Assembly (NCBI GenBank): GCA_964638815.1
Contig: CAZXBB010000164.1
Coordinates: forward strand, 1-11,198
Direction of reading: 5' to 3'
Origin: CAZXBB01 sp964638815
GTDB taxonomy: Bacteria > Planctomycetota > Phycisphaerae > Phycisphaerales > SM1A02
Length of the DNA: 11,198 nucleotides
Both the position numbers and the translations under genes were made by a program. How positions within the stretch are numbered: position 1 is the stretch's first letter; each line of letters starts with the position of its first letter. Shown one piece after another: positions 1-6,034 of this stretch. The notes under the pieces are model-generated. The model had not been told where the DNA came from. It searched no databases and saw nothing but the letters and a program-made list of their open reading frames with translations.

Positions 1-834
1 GAAGACGGGCGCGATGCTGCCACCGAGCGTCTCGAATGCAGTGCCGCTGATCCCGGTATTGTCGGCAAAGGTGCTGTCCAGTACACAGGCCGCCGCGCTA
101 CTCGCGACAGCGCCGTCGCCCGCGTTCCGCGCGAACGTGCAGTCGTTGATGGTGAGCTCGCCTTGGGTCGCGAACAGCGTCCAGCCGGAATCGTTGTCTT
201 CCATCCGGCTCCGCAAGAACACGAGCGTGCAGTCCGTCGCCTCGAATCCGCTCTGGGTCGCGTGATTCTCGCGGATGAGGCAGTCGCGTATCTCCACGGT
301 GACGTCCTCGAGCCAGAACGAGGCGCCCTCAGCGTCGTCCTGGAAGAGGTCCGCGTTCCCGGACCGGATCGTGAGCCCGTCGAGAGTCGCCCCGGTGACG
401 TTCGTCGCGTACACCACGTGGAGACTGTTCTCACCGTAGTTCGTGAAGGCCGGTCCATCGTCTCCCGCGAGGTCGCCCGACAGGATCGTCTGGTACAACG
501 GGACATCGCGGGCGTCCGGATCCGGCGCGCCGACTCCCGCGTAGCCGCCCGCGTACGCCACGTTGTCGAGCAGCGGGAAGCTGACCGTCCGCACACCGGT
601 TCCGATCGGATTCGCCTCGTCGCGGTCAGGTCGGTAGACCCCCTGCCCGATCCGGATCTCCTGCGCGTCTCCCGCATTCGCGAGAGCGTCCTGAAGAAAC
701 CGGTACGCGGTGGCCCAACTCGCACCGTTACCGGCGGGCGGGGCGTCGTCGTCGACGTACACGATGCCACCCGCGAAAGCGGGCGCCCCGGCCGTGAGGA
801 CGACGTACACGACACCCGAAAGGAACCTCGTCAT
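1..834 (-). CDS. Secreted right-handed beta-helix protein, C-terminus cut off by the window edge
   Basis: The minus strand reads open from an ATG at 834 to the window edge: 278 codons and no stop, so the C-terminus is missing. A strong AGGAGG (845-840) sits 5 nt before the start. Residues 1-21 look like a signal peptide (MTRFLSGVV, a hydrophobic run, then APAFA before GG). The mature protein begins IVYVDDDAPPAGNGASWATA and soon reaches IRIGQGVYRPD, the usual opening of planctomycete exported parallel beta-helix proteins. Later stretches repeat the rung pattern (LDGLTI, IRDCLIREN, INDCTFARN, VLDSTFADN), with Asn/Asp/Cys at turns. It is probably periplasmic, surface-bound or secreted. The substrate is unknown and I see no lyase active site, so a structural, adhesive or polysaccharide-related role is equally possible. 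It is divergent from hutU, with 133 bp between the starts. Confidence 0.85.
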   Translation of the reverse strand, partial: MTRFLSGVVYVVLTAGAPAFAGGIVYVDDDAPPAGNGASWATAYRFLQDALANAGDAQEIRIGQGVYRPDRDEANPIGTGVRTVSFPLLDNVAYAGGYAGVGAPDPDARDVPLYQTILSGDLAGDDGPAFTNYGENSLHVVYATNVTGATLDGLTIRSGNADLFQDDAEGASFWLEDVTVEIRDCLIRENHATQSGFEATDCTLVFLRSRMEDNDSGWTLFATQGELTINDCTFARNAGDGAVASSAAACVLDSTFADNTGISGTAFETLGGSIAPVF

Positions 835-839
835 GGGAC

Positions 840-845
840 CCTCCT
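840..845 (-). promoter_or_regulatory. Ribosome binding site of the minus-strand beta-helix gene
   Basis: On the minus strand this reads AGGAGG, a full Shine-Dalgarno core, 5 nt before the ATG at 834. It supports that start and contrasts with several plus-strand genes here that lack such a site. Confidence 0.7.
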
Positions 846-853
846 GTGGGTTC

Positions 854-883
854 TTTATAACCTTCTCGCCGCCAATCGCCCAA
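854..883 (-). promoter_or_regulatory. Candidate sigma-70-like promoter for the minus-strand beta-helix gene
   Basis: On the minus strand, TATAAA (859-854) resembles a -10 box at 5 of 6 positions. TTGGGC (883-878) is a weak -35 box, 18 bp upstream. The -10 lies about 20 nt before the ATG. This is the most AT-rich patch of the divergent spacer. The -35 match is poor, so this is tentative. Confidence 0.35.
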
Positions 884-888
884 CCGGA

Positions 889-907
889 ACCGACGAGTTT
901 CGTCGGT
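889..907. repeat. Perfect 8-bp inverted repeat in the divergent spacer
   Basis: The arms ACCGACGA and TCGTCGGT flank a 3-nt GTT spacer. The repeat lies between the candidate promoter of the minus-strand gene and the candidate -10 of hutU. It could be an operator for either or both genes, or an RNA hairpin. No poly-T tract follows, so it does not look like an intrinsic terminator. Confidence 0.5.
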
Positions 908-931
908 GTGGGCGTCCGCCGCCGGTGGCAA

Positions 932-937
932 TACCAT
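932..937 (+). promoter_or_regulatory. Candidate -10 hexamer of hutU
   Basis: TACCAT matches TATAAT at 4 of 6 positions and lies 30 nt before the hutU ATG, giving a leader of about 25 nt that contains the GGAG ribosome site. No convincing -35 box is visible. The geometry matches the TATCAT upstream of the prolyl oligopeptidase gene. Confidence 0.25.
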
Positions 938-956
938 GCAGGAGTAACGAATCCCC

Positions 957-960
957 GGAG
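957..960 (+). promoter_or_regulatory. Ribosome binding site that fixes the hutU start
   Basis: GGAG lies 7 nt before the ATG at 968. An open frame continues upstream to an ATG at 710, but that extension is antisense to the beta-helix gene and does not look like urocanase. The site therefore favours 968. Confidence 0.6.
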
Positions 961-967
961 ATTCCCG

Positions 968-2653
968 ATGTCCACCGCCACGCCCGATACGCCGGCGACC
1001 GGGGCTGCCCCCGGCCGCATCCGCGCTCCCCGCGGCTCCACGCTCACCTGCCGCACCTGGCAGGCCGAGGCGGCGATGCGCATGCTCATGAACAACCTCG
1101 ACCCCGAGGTCGCCGAGAAGCCGGACGAGCTCGTCGTCTACGGCGGGCGCGGGCAGGCGGCGCGCAACTGGGCCGCATACCACGCGATCATCGCCGCGCT
1201 GAAGACGCTCGCCCCCGACGAGACGCTCCTGGTCCAGTCCGGCAAGCCCGTCGGCATCGTGCGCACGACGACCGACGCGCCGCGGGTCATCATCGCCAAC
1301 AGCAACCTCGTCCCGCACTGGGCGACGCAGGAGCACTTCGATGAGCTCGCCGCGAAGGGGCTCATCATGTACGGGCAGATGACCGCGGGCTCGTGGATCT
1401 ACATCGGCACGCAGGGCATCCTCCAGGGAACCTACGAGACGTTCGCCGAGTGCGCCCGGCAGCACTTCGGCGGGACGCTCGCGGGGCGGCTCGCCGTCAC
1501 GGCGGGCTGCGGCGGCATGGGCGGCGCGCAGCCCCTGTCAATCACGATGAACGAGGGCGTCTGCCTGATCGCCGAGACGTGCATCGAGCGTCTCGAGAAG
1601 CGCGCGCACGACCGGTATCTCGACGAGATCGAGCTGGACCTCGACGCGGCGATCGACCGGGCGCTCGCGGCGAAGAACGCCCGCGAGGCGGTCTCCATAG
1701 GCTGGCTCGGCAAGGCCGTCGATCTCCTCGAGACGCTCGTCGCCCGCGGGATCACCCCCGACGCCCTCACCGACCAGACCTCCGCCCACGACCCGCTCAA
1801 CGGCTACTACCCCCAGGGTCTCTCGCGCGAGAACGCGGATGCGCTGCGCGAGCGCGACCCGGAGACGTACGTCGAACGCGCCATGGACTCGATGCGGCGT
1901 CACGTCGAGCTGATGGTCGAATTGCAGAGCCGCGGCGCGAAGACCTTCGACTACGGGAACAACATCCGCCAGCGCGCCCTCGACCGCGGCTTCGCCGGCG
2001 CGTTCGGGTTCCCCGGCTTCGTGCCCGCGTACATCCGCCCGCAGTTCTGCGTCGGTCGAGGCCCGTTCCGGTGGTGCGCCCTGTCGGGCGACCCCGCCGA
2101 CATCCACGCGACCGACGACGCGATCCTCGAGCTCTTCCCCGGGGACGAGCCGCTGCGGCGGTGGATCACGATGGCCCGTGAGCGCGTCGCGTTCCAGGGG
2201 CTCCCCTGCCGGATCTGCTGGCTCGGGCTGGGCGAGCGCGACAAGGCGGGGCTCCGCTTCAACGAGCTCGTGCGCGACGGCGTGGTGAGCGCGCCGATCG
2301 TGATCGGCCGCGATCACCTCGACTGCGGCTCGGTCGCGTCGCCGAACCGCGAGACGGAGGCGATGCGCGACGGCTCGGACGCGATCAGCGACTGGCCGCT
2401 CCTCAACTTCGCGGTCAACGCGGTGAGCGGCGCGAGCTGGGTGAGCTTCCACCACGGCGGCGGCGTCGGCATCGGCTTCTCGCAGCACGCCGGCCAGGTC
2501 ATCGTCGCGGACGGCACCGACGAGGCAGCGGCGCGCCTCGAGCGCGTGCTGACGAACGACCCGGCGCTGGGCGTCTTCCGTCACGCCGACGCGGGGTACG
2601 AGGAGGCGATCGAGTGCGGGCGCGCGCGCGGGCTGCGGGGGCTGGCCGACTGA
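968..2653 (+). CDS. hutU: Urocanate hydratase (urocanase)
   Basis: Urocanase converts urocanate to 4-imidazolone-5-propionate, the second step of histidine degradation, using tightly bound NAD as an electrophile in the cytoplasm. From ATG 968 the protein has 561 residues, the family's normal length (about 550-560). Family stretches run end to end: YGGRGQAARNW, MYGQMTAGSWIYIGTQGI, the nucleotide-binding GCGGMGGAQP, FDYGNNIRQRA, FGFPGFVPAYIRP, GPFRWCALSGDP, and near the end VSFHHGGGVGIGFSQHAG. The signature with the catalytic cysteine reads FQGLPCRICW at residues 409-418; Cys417 is the expected catalytic residue, and Cys414 stands where Ala is usual. The start is supported by GGAG 7 nt upstream. 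A potassium channel follows 49 bp downstream and hutI comes after it; hutH is not in the window. Identification is secure. Confidence 0.97.
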   Translation: MSTATPDTPATGAAPGRIRAPRGSTLTCRTWQAEAAMRMLMNNLDPEVAEKPDELVVYGGRGQAARNWAAYHAIIAALKTLAPDETLLVQSGKPVGIVRTTTDAPRVIIANSNLVPHWATQEHFDELAAKGLIMYGQMTAGSWIYIGTQGILQGTYETFAECARQHFGGTLAGRLAVTAGCGGMGGAQPLSITMNEGVCLIAETCIERLEKRAHDRYLDEIELDLDAAIDRALAAKNAREAVSIGWLGKAVDLLETLVARGITPDALTDQTSAHDPLNGYYPQGLSRENADALRERDPETYVERAMDSMRRHVELMVELQSRGAKTFDYGNNIRQRALDRGFAGAFGFPGFVPAYIRPQFCVGRGPFRWCALSGDPADIHATDDAILELFPGDEPLRRWITMARERVAFQGLPCRICWLGLGERDKAGLRFNELVRDGVVSAPIVIGRDHLDCGSVASPNRETEAMRDGSDAISDWPLLNFAVNAVSGASWVSFHHGGGVGIGFSQHAGQVIVADGTDEAAARLERVLTNDPALGVFRHADAGYEEAIECGRARGLRGLAD

Positions 2654-2702
2654 TCCCGCGGACGGCTCAGCGGGGAGGGCCGGGTTCGCCGATAGAGAGA
2701 CC

Positions 2703-3524
2703 GTGAGCGAGCCCGAGTCCCCATCCGACATCCGCGCGCGTCTTCACGAGATCATCTTCGAGGCCGACACGCCGCTCGGGAAGGCATTCGACGTCGTCCT
2801 GCTGGCGGGGATCCTCCTGAGCGTCCTCGTGGTGACCCTCGAAAGCGTGGACGAGATCGATGCGAAGCTCCACGAGACGTTCCTCGTCGCCGAGTGGGTC
2901 CTCACGATCCTGTTCACGATCGAGTACGGGCTGCGGCTGTACTGCGTGAGGCGGACGCTGCGGTACGCGTTCAGCTTCTTCGGCATCGTCGACCTGCTCG
3001 CGATCCTCCCGAGCTACGTGAGCCTCTTTATCCCGGGCGCGCACGCGATGATCGTGATCCGCGGTTTGCGGCTGCTGCGTGTCTTCCGGGTCTTCAAGCT
3101 CGCTCGCTTCCTCTCGGAGGCCACATCGCTCCAGCGCGCGATCTGGGCGAGCCGGGCGAAGATCGTCGTGTTCCTCATGGCCGTCTTTATCGTGGTGGTC
3201 ATCATGTCCTCCGCGATGCACATCGTGGAAGGGCGCGAGGAAGGCGCCTTCGACTCGATCCCGAAGTGCATGTACTGGGCCATCGTCACGATGACCACGG
3301 TCGGGTACGGCGACGTCACGCCGGTGACGCCGCTCGGAAAGACGGTCGCGGCGATGATCATGCTGCTCGGCTACAGCTTCCTCATCGTGCCCACCGGCAT
3401 CATCTCGAGCGAGATGGCGCGGGCTTCCCGATCCACCGTCTCGACCCAGTCGTGCCCGGAGTGCGGCCGCGAAGGGCACGCGATCGAGGCGACGCATTGC
3501 ATGTACTGTGGAACGAGACTCTAG
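2703..3524 (+). CDS. Voltage-gated potassium channel (six-segment ion transport family) with C-terminal zinc ribbon
   Basis: This 273-residue inner-membrane protein has a full voltage-gated channel plan: S1 about 28-47, S2 60-80, S3 88-108, S4 116-136, S5 153-172, pore helix 185-200 and S6 213-236. S4 carries a basic residue at every third position (R120, R123, R126, R129, K132, R135). The selectivity filter is TVGYGD (199-204), which predicts potassium selectivity. After S6 comes a short tail with CPEC (251-254) and CMYC (266-269), a four-cysteine zinc-ribbon-like module. The start is GTG with only a weak purine run (GAGAGA, 2695-2700) before it. The 49-bp gap after hutU allows co-transcription, but no functional link to histidine breakdown is evident. 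Family assignment is strong; the physiological role (membrane potential or potassium balance) is inferred. Confidence 0.93.
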   Translation: MSEPESPSDIRARLHEIIFEADTPLGKAFDVVLLAGILLSVLVVTLESVDEIDAKLHETFLVAEWVLTILFTIEYGLRLYCVRRTLRYAFSFFGIVDLLAILPSYVSLFIPGAHAMIVIRGLRLLRVFRVFKLARFLSEATSLQRAIWASRAKIVVFLMAVFIVVVIMSSAMHIVEGREEGAFDSIPKCMYWAIVTMTTVGYGDVTPVTPLGKTVAAMIMLLGYSFLIVPTGIISSEMARASRSTVSTQSCPECGREGHAIEATHCMYCGTRL

Positions 3525-3549
3525 CTCCAGCCGAACGGCCAGGCGAAGC

Positions 3550-3634
3550 CACGGAGACGCGAAGAGATGCGAAGCCGGCGAGGCGGGGGAATCCGGCGAT
3601 CGTCCGAAGTCGCGCGGCCCTCCGCGCCTCCGTG
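3550..3634. repeat. Intergenic imperfect inverted repeat upstream of hutI
   Basis: Left arm CACGGAGACGCGAAG (3550-3564) pairs with right arm CTCCGCGCCTCCGTG (3620-3634) at 13 of 15 positions. The left arm is followed by a related copy, AGATGCGAAG (3565-3574). The purine-rich GGAG/GCGAAG style is shared with the inverted repeat before serA (5904-5991). It looks like a dispersed intergenic hairpin element, with unknown function. Confidence 0.6.
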
Positions 3635-3652
3635 CCTGCGTGCCTGCGTGCC
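3632..3652. repeat. 8-bp tandem repeat, about 2.6 copies
   Basis: The unit GTGCCTGC occurs twice exactly (3632-3639, 3640-3647), followed by GTGCC. It overlaps the end of the inverted repeat's right arm and ends 10 bp before the TAGGCT hexamer of hutI. Confidence 0.6.
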
Positions 3653-3662
3653 GGTTGCGCGG

Positions 3663-3668
3663 TAGGCT
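3663..3668 (+). promoter_or_regulatory. Candidate -10 hexamer for a leaderless hutI transcript
   Basis: TAGGCT fits a TAnnnT -10 pattern and ends 6 nt before the hutI ATG, so transcription would start at or next to the A of the start codon. No Shine-Dalgarno sequence is present, which agrees with leaderless translation. No -35 box is recognised. Confidence 0.3.
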
Positions 3669-3674
3669 CCCCCG

Positions 3675-4982
3675 ATGGCCAGGCTCCTCATCACCAACGC
3701 GCGCATCCTCACGATGCGCGGCGCCGACGGGCCGCGGCGGGGCGAGGCCCTGGCAGACCTCGGCGTCATCGCCCGCGGCTACATCCGCATCGACGGTGAT
3801 CGCATCACCGGCGTCGGACGGGGCGACGCCCCGGAGGTCCCCGCGGACGACGAGGGACACGTCATCGACGCGGGCGGCTCGGTGGTCCTGCCGGCGTTCG
3901 TCGATTGCCACACGCACGCGTGCTGGGCCGGCAACCGCTTCGACGAGTTCGAGATGGCCCTGAGGGGGGCGACGTACCTCGACATCCTGCGTGAAGGCGG
4001 CGGCATCACGGCCACCATGCGGGCGGTGCGCGAGGCGGCGCAGGACGATCTCTGCGCCTCGCTGCTTCGCCGGCTCGCGGGCATGGCGGCGCTCGGGACC
4101 GGGGCCGTCGAGGTCAAGAGCGGCTACGGGCTCGATACGGAAGCCGAGCTGAAGATGCTCCGCGCGATCCACGCCACGTCGCAATTCGTGCCGCAGATCG
4201 TCGTCGGTACGTTCCTCGGCGCGCACGCGATCGACCGGGCCAACCCCGACTACGTGGAGATGATCATCAACGAGACCCTGCCCGCGGTCGTGCAGGAGTT
4301 CCCGGAGATCGTCTGCGACGCCTACTGCGAGCAGGGCGCGTGGTCGGTGCGAGACACCGAGCGCCTGTTCGCCGCGGCCCGCGAGCTCGGCTGCCCGCTT
4401 CGCGTCCACGCCGACCAGTTCAACAGCCTCGGCATGACACGGGTCGCCGTCGAGATGGGCGCGCTGAGCGTGGACCACCTCGAGGTCACCACCGACGCGG
4501 ACCTCGATCTCCTCGCCGCCAGCTCGACGTTCGGGGTCGCCCTTCCGTGCTCCGGCTTCCACCTCAACGACGTCTACGCGCGCGGACGCCGGTTCATCGA
4601 CGCGGGCGGCGCGCTCGCCATCGCGACGAACTACAACCCCGGCTCCGCCCCCACGCCGTCGATGCCGTTCGTCATCGCGCTCGCGTGCCGCAAGCTGGGG
4701 CTCACGCCGGACGAAGCCATCTCGTGCGCGACGTGGAACCCGGCGGTCGTCCTCGGCATCCAGGACCAGGTCGGCTCGATCGAGGTCGGCAAGCGGGCGA
4801 GCCTCCAGCTCCTCGACGCGTCGGACGAGCGCGAGCTCGCCTTCGAGCTCGCCGCCGCGGGGCCGCTGATCGTCCTGCTCGATGGCGAGCTGGTGCACAC
4901 GCGGGCGATCGCCCCGGAGGACGACGGCGACGACGAGCCGGACGAGGACGAGGATGAGCCGGAGGAGGAGGACGACGATTGA
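3675..4982 (+). CDS. hutI: Imidazolonepropionase
   Basis: HutI hydrolyses 4-imidazolone-5-propionate, the HutU product, to N-formimino-L-glutamate; it is a cytoplasmic, metal-dependent amidohydrolase. The protein has 435 residues; usual members have about 400-420. Motifs run in order: DCHTHACWAGNR with metal ligands His79 and His81, AFVDCHTH context, GGGI near 110, VEVKSGYGLD, GTFLGAHAID, HADQFNSLG with His245, SVDHLE with His268, and a C-terminal VGSIEVGKRASLQLLD. The motif normally read as ATDxNPGSxPT is ATNYNPGSAPT, so the usual metal-binding Asp is Asn319. The last 21 residues (415-435) are almost all Asp and Glu, an extension beyond the fold. The start has no Shine-Dalgarno site, but a TAGGCT hexamer 6 nt upstream fits a leaderless message. 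Assignment is firm by overall similarity and by hutU nearby; whether Asn319 affects activity is unknown. Confidence 0.93.
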   Translation: MARLLITNARILTMRGADGPRRGEALADLGVIARGYIRIDGDRITGVGRGDAPEVPADDEGHVIDAGGSVVLPAFVDCHTHACWAGNRFDEFEMALRGATYLDILREGGGITATMRAVREAAQDDLCASLLRRLAGMAALGTGAVEVKSGYGLDTEAELKMLRAIHATSQFVPQIVVGTFLGAHAIDRANPDYVEMIINETLPAVVQEFPEIVCDAYCEQGAWSVRDTERLFAAARELGCPLRVHADQFNSLGMTRVAVEMGALSVDHLEVTTDADLDLLAASSTFGVALPCSGFHLNDVYARGRRFIDAGGALAIATNYNPGSAPTPSMPFVIALACRKLGLTPDEAISCATWNPAVVLGIQDQVGSIEVGKRASLQLLDASDERELAFELAAAGPLIVLLDGELVHTRAIAPEDDGDDEPDEDEDEPEEEDDD

Positions 4983-5061
4983 GGCCGGCCGGCGGTCTCG
5001 CGGCCGCTGGAATCGGGCGCCGTTCCGGCCGATGTATTTCACGGCCCGGTGCTTTCCGTTT

Positions 5062-5077
5062 GACGCTAGGACGCTAG
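5062..5077. repeat. 8-bp tandem duplication upstream of the methionine aminopeptidase gene
   Basis: GACGCTAG occurs twice head to tail (5062-5069, 5070-5077). The second copy supplies most of the candidate -10 TAGGAT (5075-5080), so the duplication also duplicates a hexamer of similar form, TAGGAC. Confidence 0.55.
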
Positions 5078-5080
5078 GAT
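5075..5080 (+). promoter_or_regulatory. Candidate -10 hexamer of the methionine aminopeptidase gene
   Basis: TAGGAT matches TATAAT at 4 of 6 positions and ends 9 nt before the ATG at 5090, leaving at most a few untranslated nucleotides. There is no Shine-Dalgarno sequence. A weak -35-like TTTCCG (5053-5058) lies 16 bp upstream. Confidence 0.3.
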
Positions 5081-5089
5081 CTCCCCGCA

Positions 5090-5902
5090 ATGGTCGTCAC
5101 CGCCGTGCAGGACATCGAAGGAGCGCGGGCCGCCGCGCAGCGCGTGCTGTCGGTGCACCGGGAGCTGGTCGGGTTCCTTCGCGCCGGGCTCACGCTGGCC
5201 GGGATCGACGGCTTCGTCGGCCGCCTCCTCGAAGACCTCGACTGCCGCAGCGCGTTCCTGCGCTACCGGATCCCGGGGCATCCGCCCTTCCCCAGCCACT
5301 CCTGTCTCTCGCTGAACGACTGCATCGTGCACGGCACGCACCTCATGACGGACGAGCCGATCCGGCGCGGCGACGTGCTGTCGATCGACATCGGCGTCGT
5401 GCACAACGGCTGGGTCGGCGACGCCGCGTGGACGTACGTCGTCGAGGAGGCGACGCCGGAGGTCCGGCGTCTCCTGGACTGCGGCCGCGAGGCGCTCCGC
5501 CGCGGCATCGGTTCGATGCAGTCGGGCCGCCCGCTCGTGGACTGGGCCCGCGCGGTCCAGACCTGCGTGGAGGAGGAACACGGCTATGCGCTCGTGCGCG
5601 GCCTCGGCGGCCACGGCTACGGGCGCAAGCTGCACGGGCCGCCGTTCGTGTCGAACGTGCTGCCCGCCCACCGCGGGGAATGGCCGGACGCGTGGACCAC
5701 TTTCAAGCCGGGCATGCTCATCGCCGTCGAGCCGATGATCGCCGTCGGGAGCGCCGAGATCCGCACCGAGAGCCGCCGCTGGCCGATCATGACGAAGGAC
5801 GGCTCCCTGAGCGTCCACTACGAAGCCGACGTGCTGATCACGGAGGACGGGCCGGAGGACCTGACCGCGGGGATGGACGAGTTGCCGGATGTGGTCGGTT
5901 AG
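5090..5902 (+). CDS. map: Methionine aminopeptidase, type I
   Basis: It removes the initiator methionine from new proteins in the cytoplasm with a two-metal centre. The protein has 270 residues, normal for bacterial type I enzymes (about 250-290), and no long N-terminal extension. All five expected metal ligands are present: Asp100 (SIDIG), Asp111 (VGDAAW), His175 (GGHGYGRKLHGPP), Glu214 (AVEPM) and Glu245 (HYEAD). The substrate-site histidine is His81 in CIVHGTH. The spacing matches E. coli MetAP, with about six extra residues between His175 and Glu214. The start lacks a Shine-Dalgarno site; a TAGGAT hexamer lies 9 nt upstream. The gene is not among ribosomal or secretion genes, the classical site for map, so it may be an additional paralogue. 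The catalytic assignment is secure. Confidence 0.93.
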   Translation: MVVTAVQDIEGARAAAQRVLSVHRELVGFLRAGLTLAGIDGFVGRLLEDLDCRSAFLRYRIPGHPPFPSHSCLSLNDCIVHGTHLMTDEPIRRGDVLSIDIGVVHNGWVGDAAWTYVVEEATPEVRRLLDCGREALRRGIGSMQSGRPLVDWARAVQTCVEEEHGYALVRGLGGHGYGRKLHGPPFVSNVLPAHRGEWPDAWTTFKPGMLIAVEPMIAVGSAEIRTESRRWPIMTKDGSLSVHYEADVLITEDGPEDLTAGMDELPDVVG

Positions 5903-5903
5903 C

Positions 5904-5991
5904 AGGCGACGAAACGCGCGGGCGGCGAAGCAACCGGTGCTCGCGACGCCGACCCTTCGCATCGCCGCGTCGCCCTGTCGCTTCGTCGCCT
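5904..5991. repeat. Intergenic nested inverted repeat upstream of serA
   Basis: Perfect 10-bp arms AGGCGACGAA (5904-5913) and TTCGTCGCCT (5982-5991) enclose a second pair, GCGAAG (5925-5930) and CTTCGC (5955-5960). It begins 2 bp after the aminopeptidase stop. Its GCGACGAAG style resembles the element before hutI. It could end transcription of the upstream gene as an RNA hairpin, but no T-run follows, so a dispersed repeat is more likely. Confidence 0.6.
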
Positions 5992-6034
5992 CCCCGCCCC
6001 GGACATGACATCACTTCACGCCTCAATCCGAACC

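Larger units (their letters stand above)
3525..3674. other. Spacer between the channel gene and hutI, with an inverted repeat and an 8-bp tandem repeat
   Basis: No gene is seen in these 150 bp. Most of the spacer is an inverted repeat (3550-3634) followed by an 8-bp tandem repeat (3632-3652). A TAGGCT hexamer then comes immediately before hutI. Confidence 0.6.

Noticed and set aside
710..967. N-terminal extension of hutU from ATG 710
   Set aside because: The extra 86 residues overlap the start of the divergent gene and have no urocanase similarity. ATG 968 has GGAG at good spacing and gives the family length.
163..1344. Open frame of 393 codons on the plus strand
   Set aside because: It runs antisense through the beta-helix gene, which has a signal peptide and AGGAGG, and then out of frame through hutU. 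The composition is Arg-rich with no domain.
4986..5006. GC-rich hairpin after hutI (CGGCCG arms) as terminator
   Set aside because: CGGCCG is itself palindromic and common in such GC-rich DNA; the stem is only 6 bp and no T-run follows.
2667..5090. Open frame of 807 codons on the minus strand
   Set aside because: It is antisense to the channel gene and hutI, has low-complexity Arg/Asp/His-rich translation and crosses intergenic repeats. It is a shadow frame.
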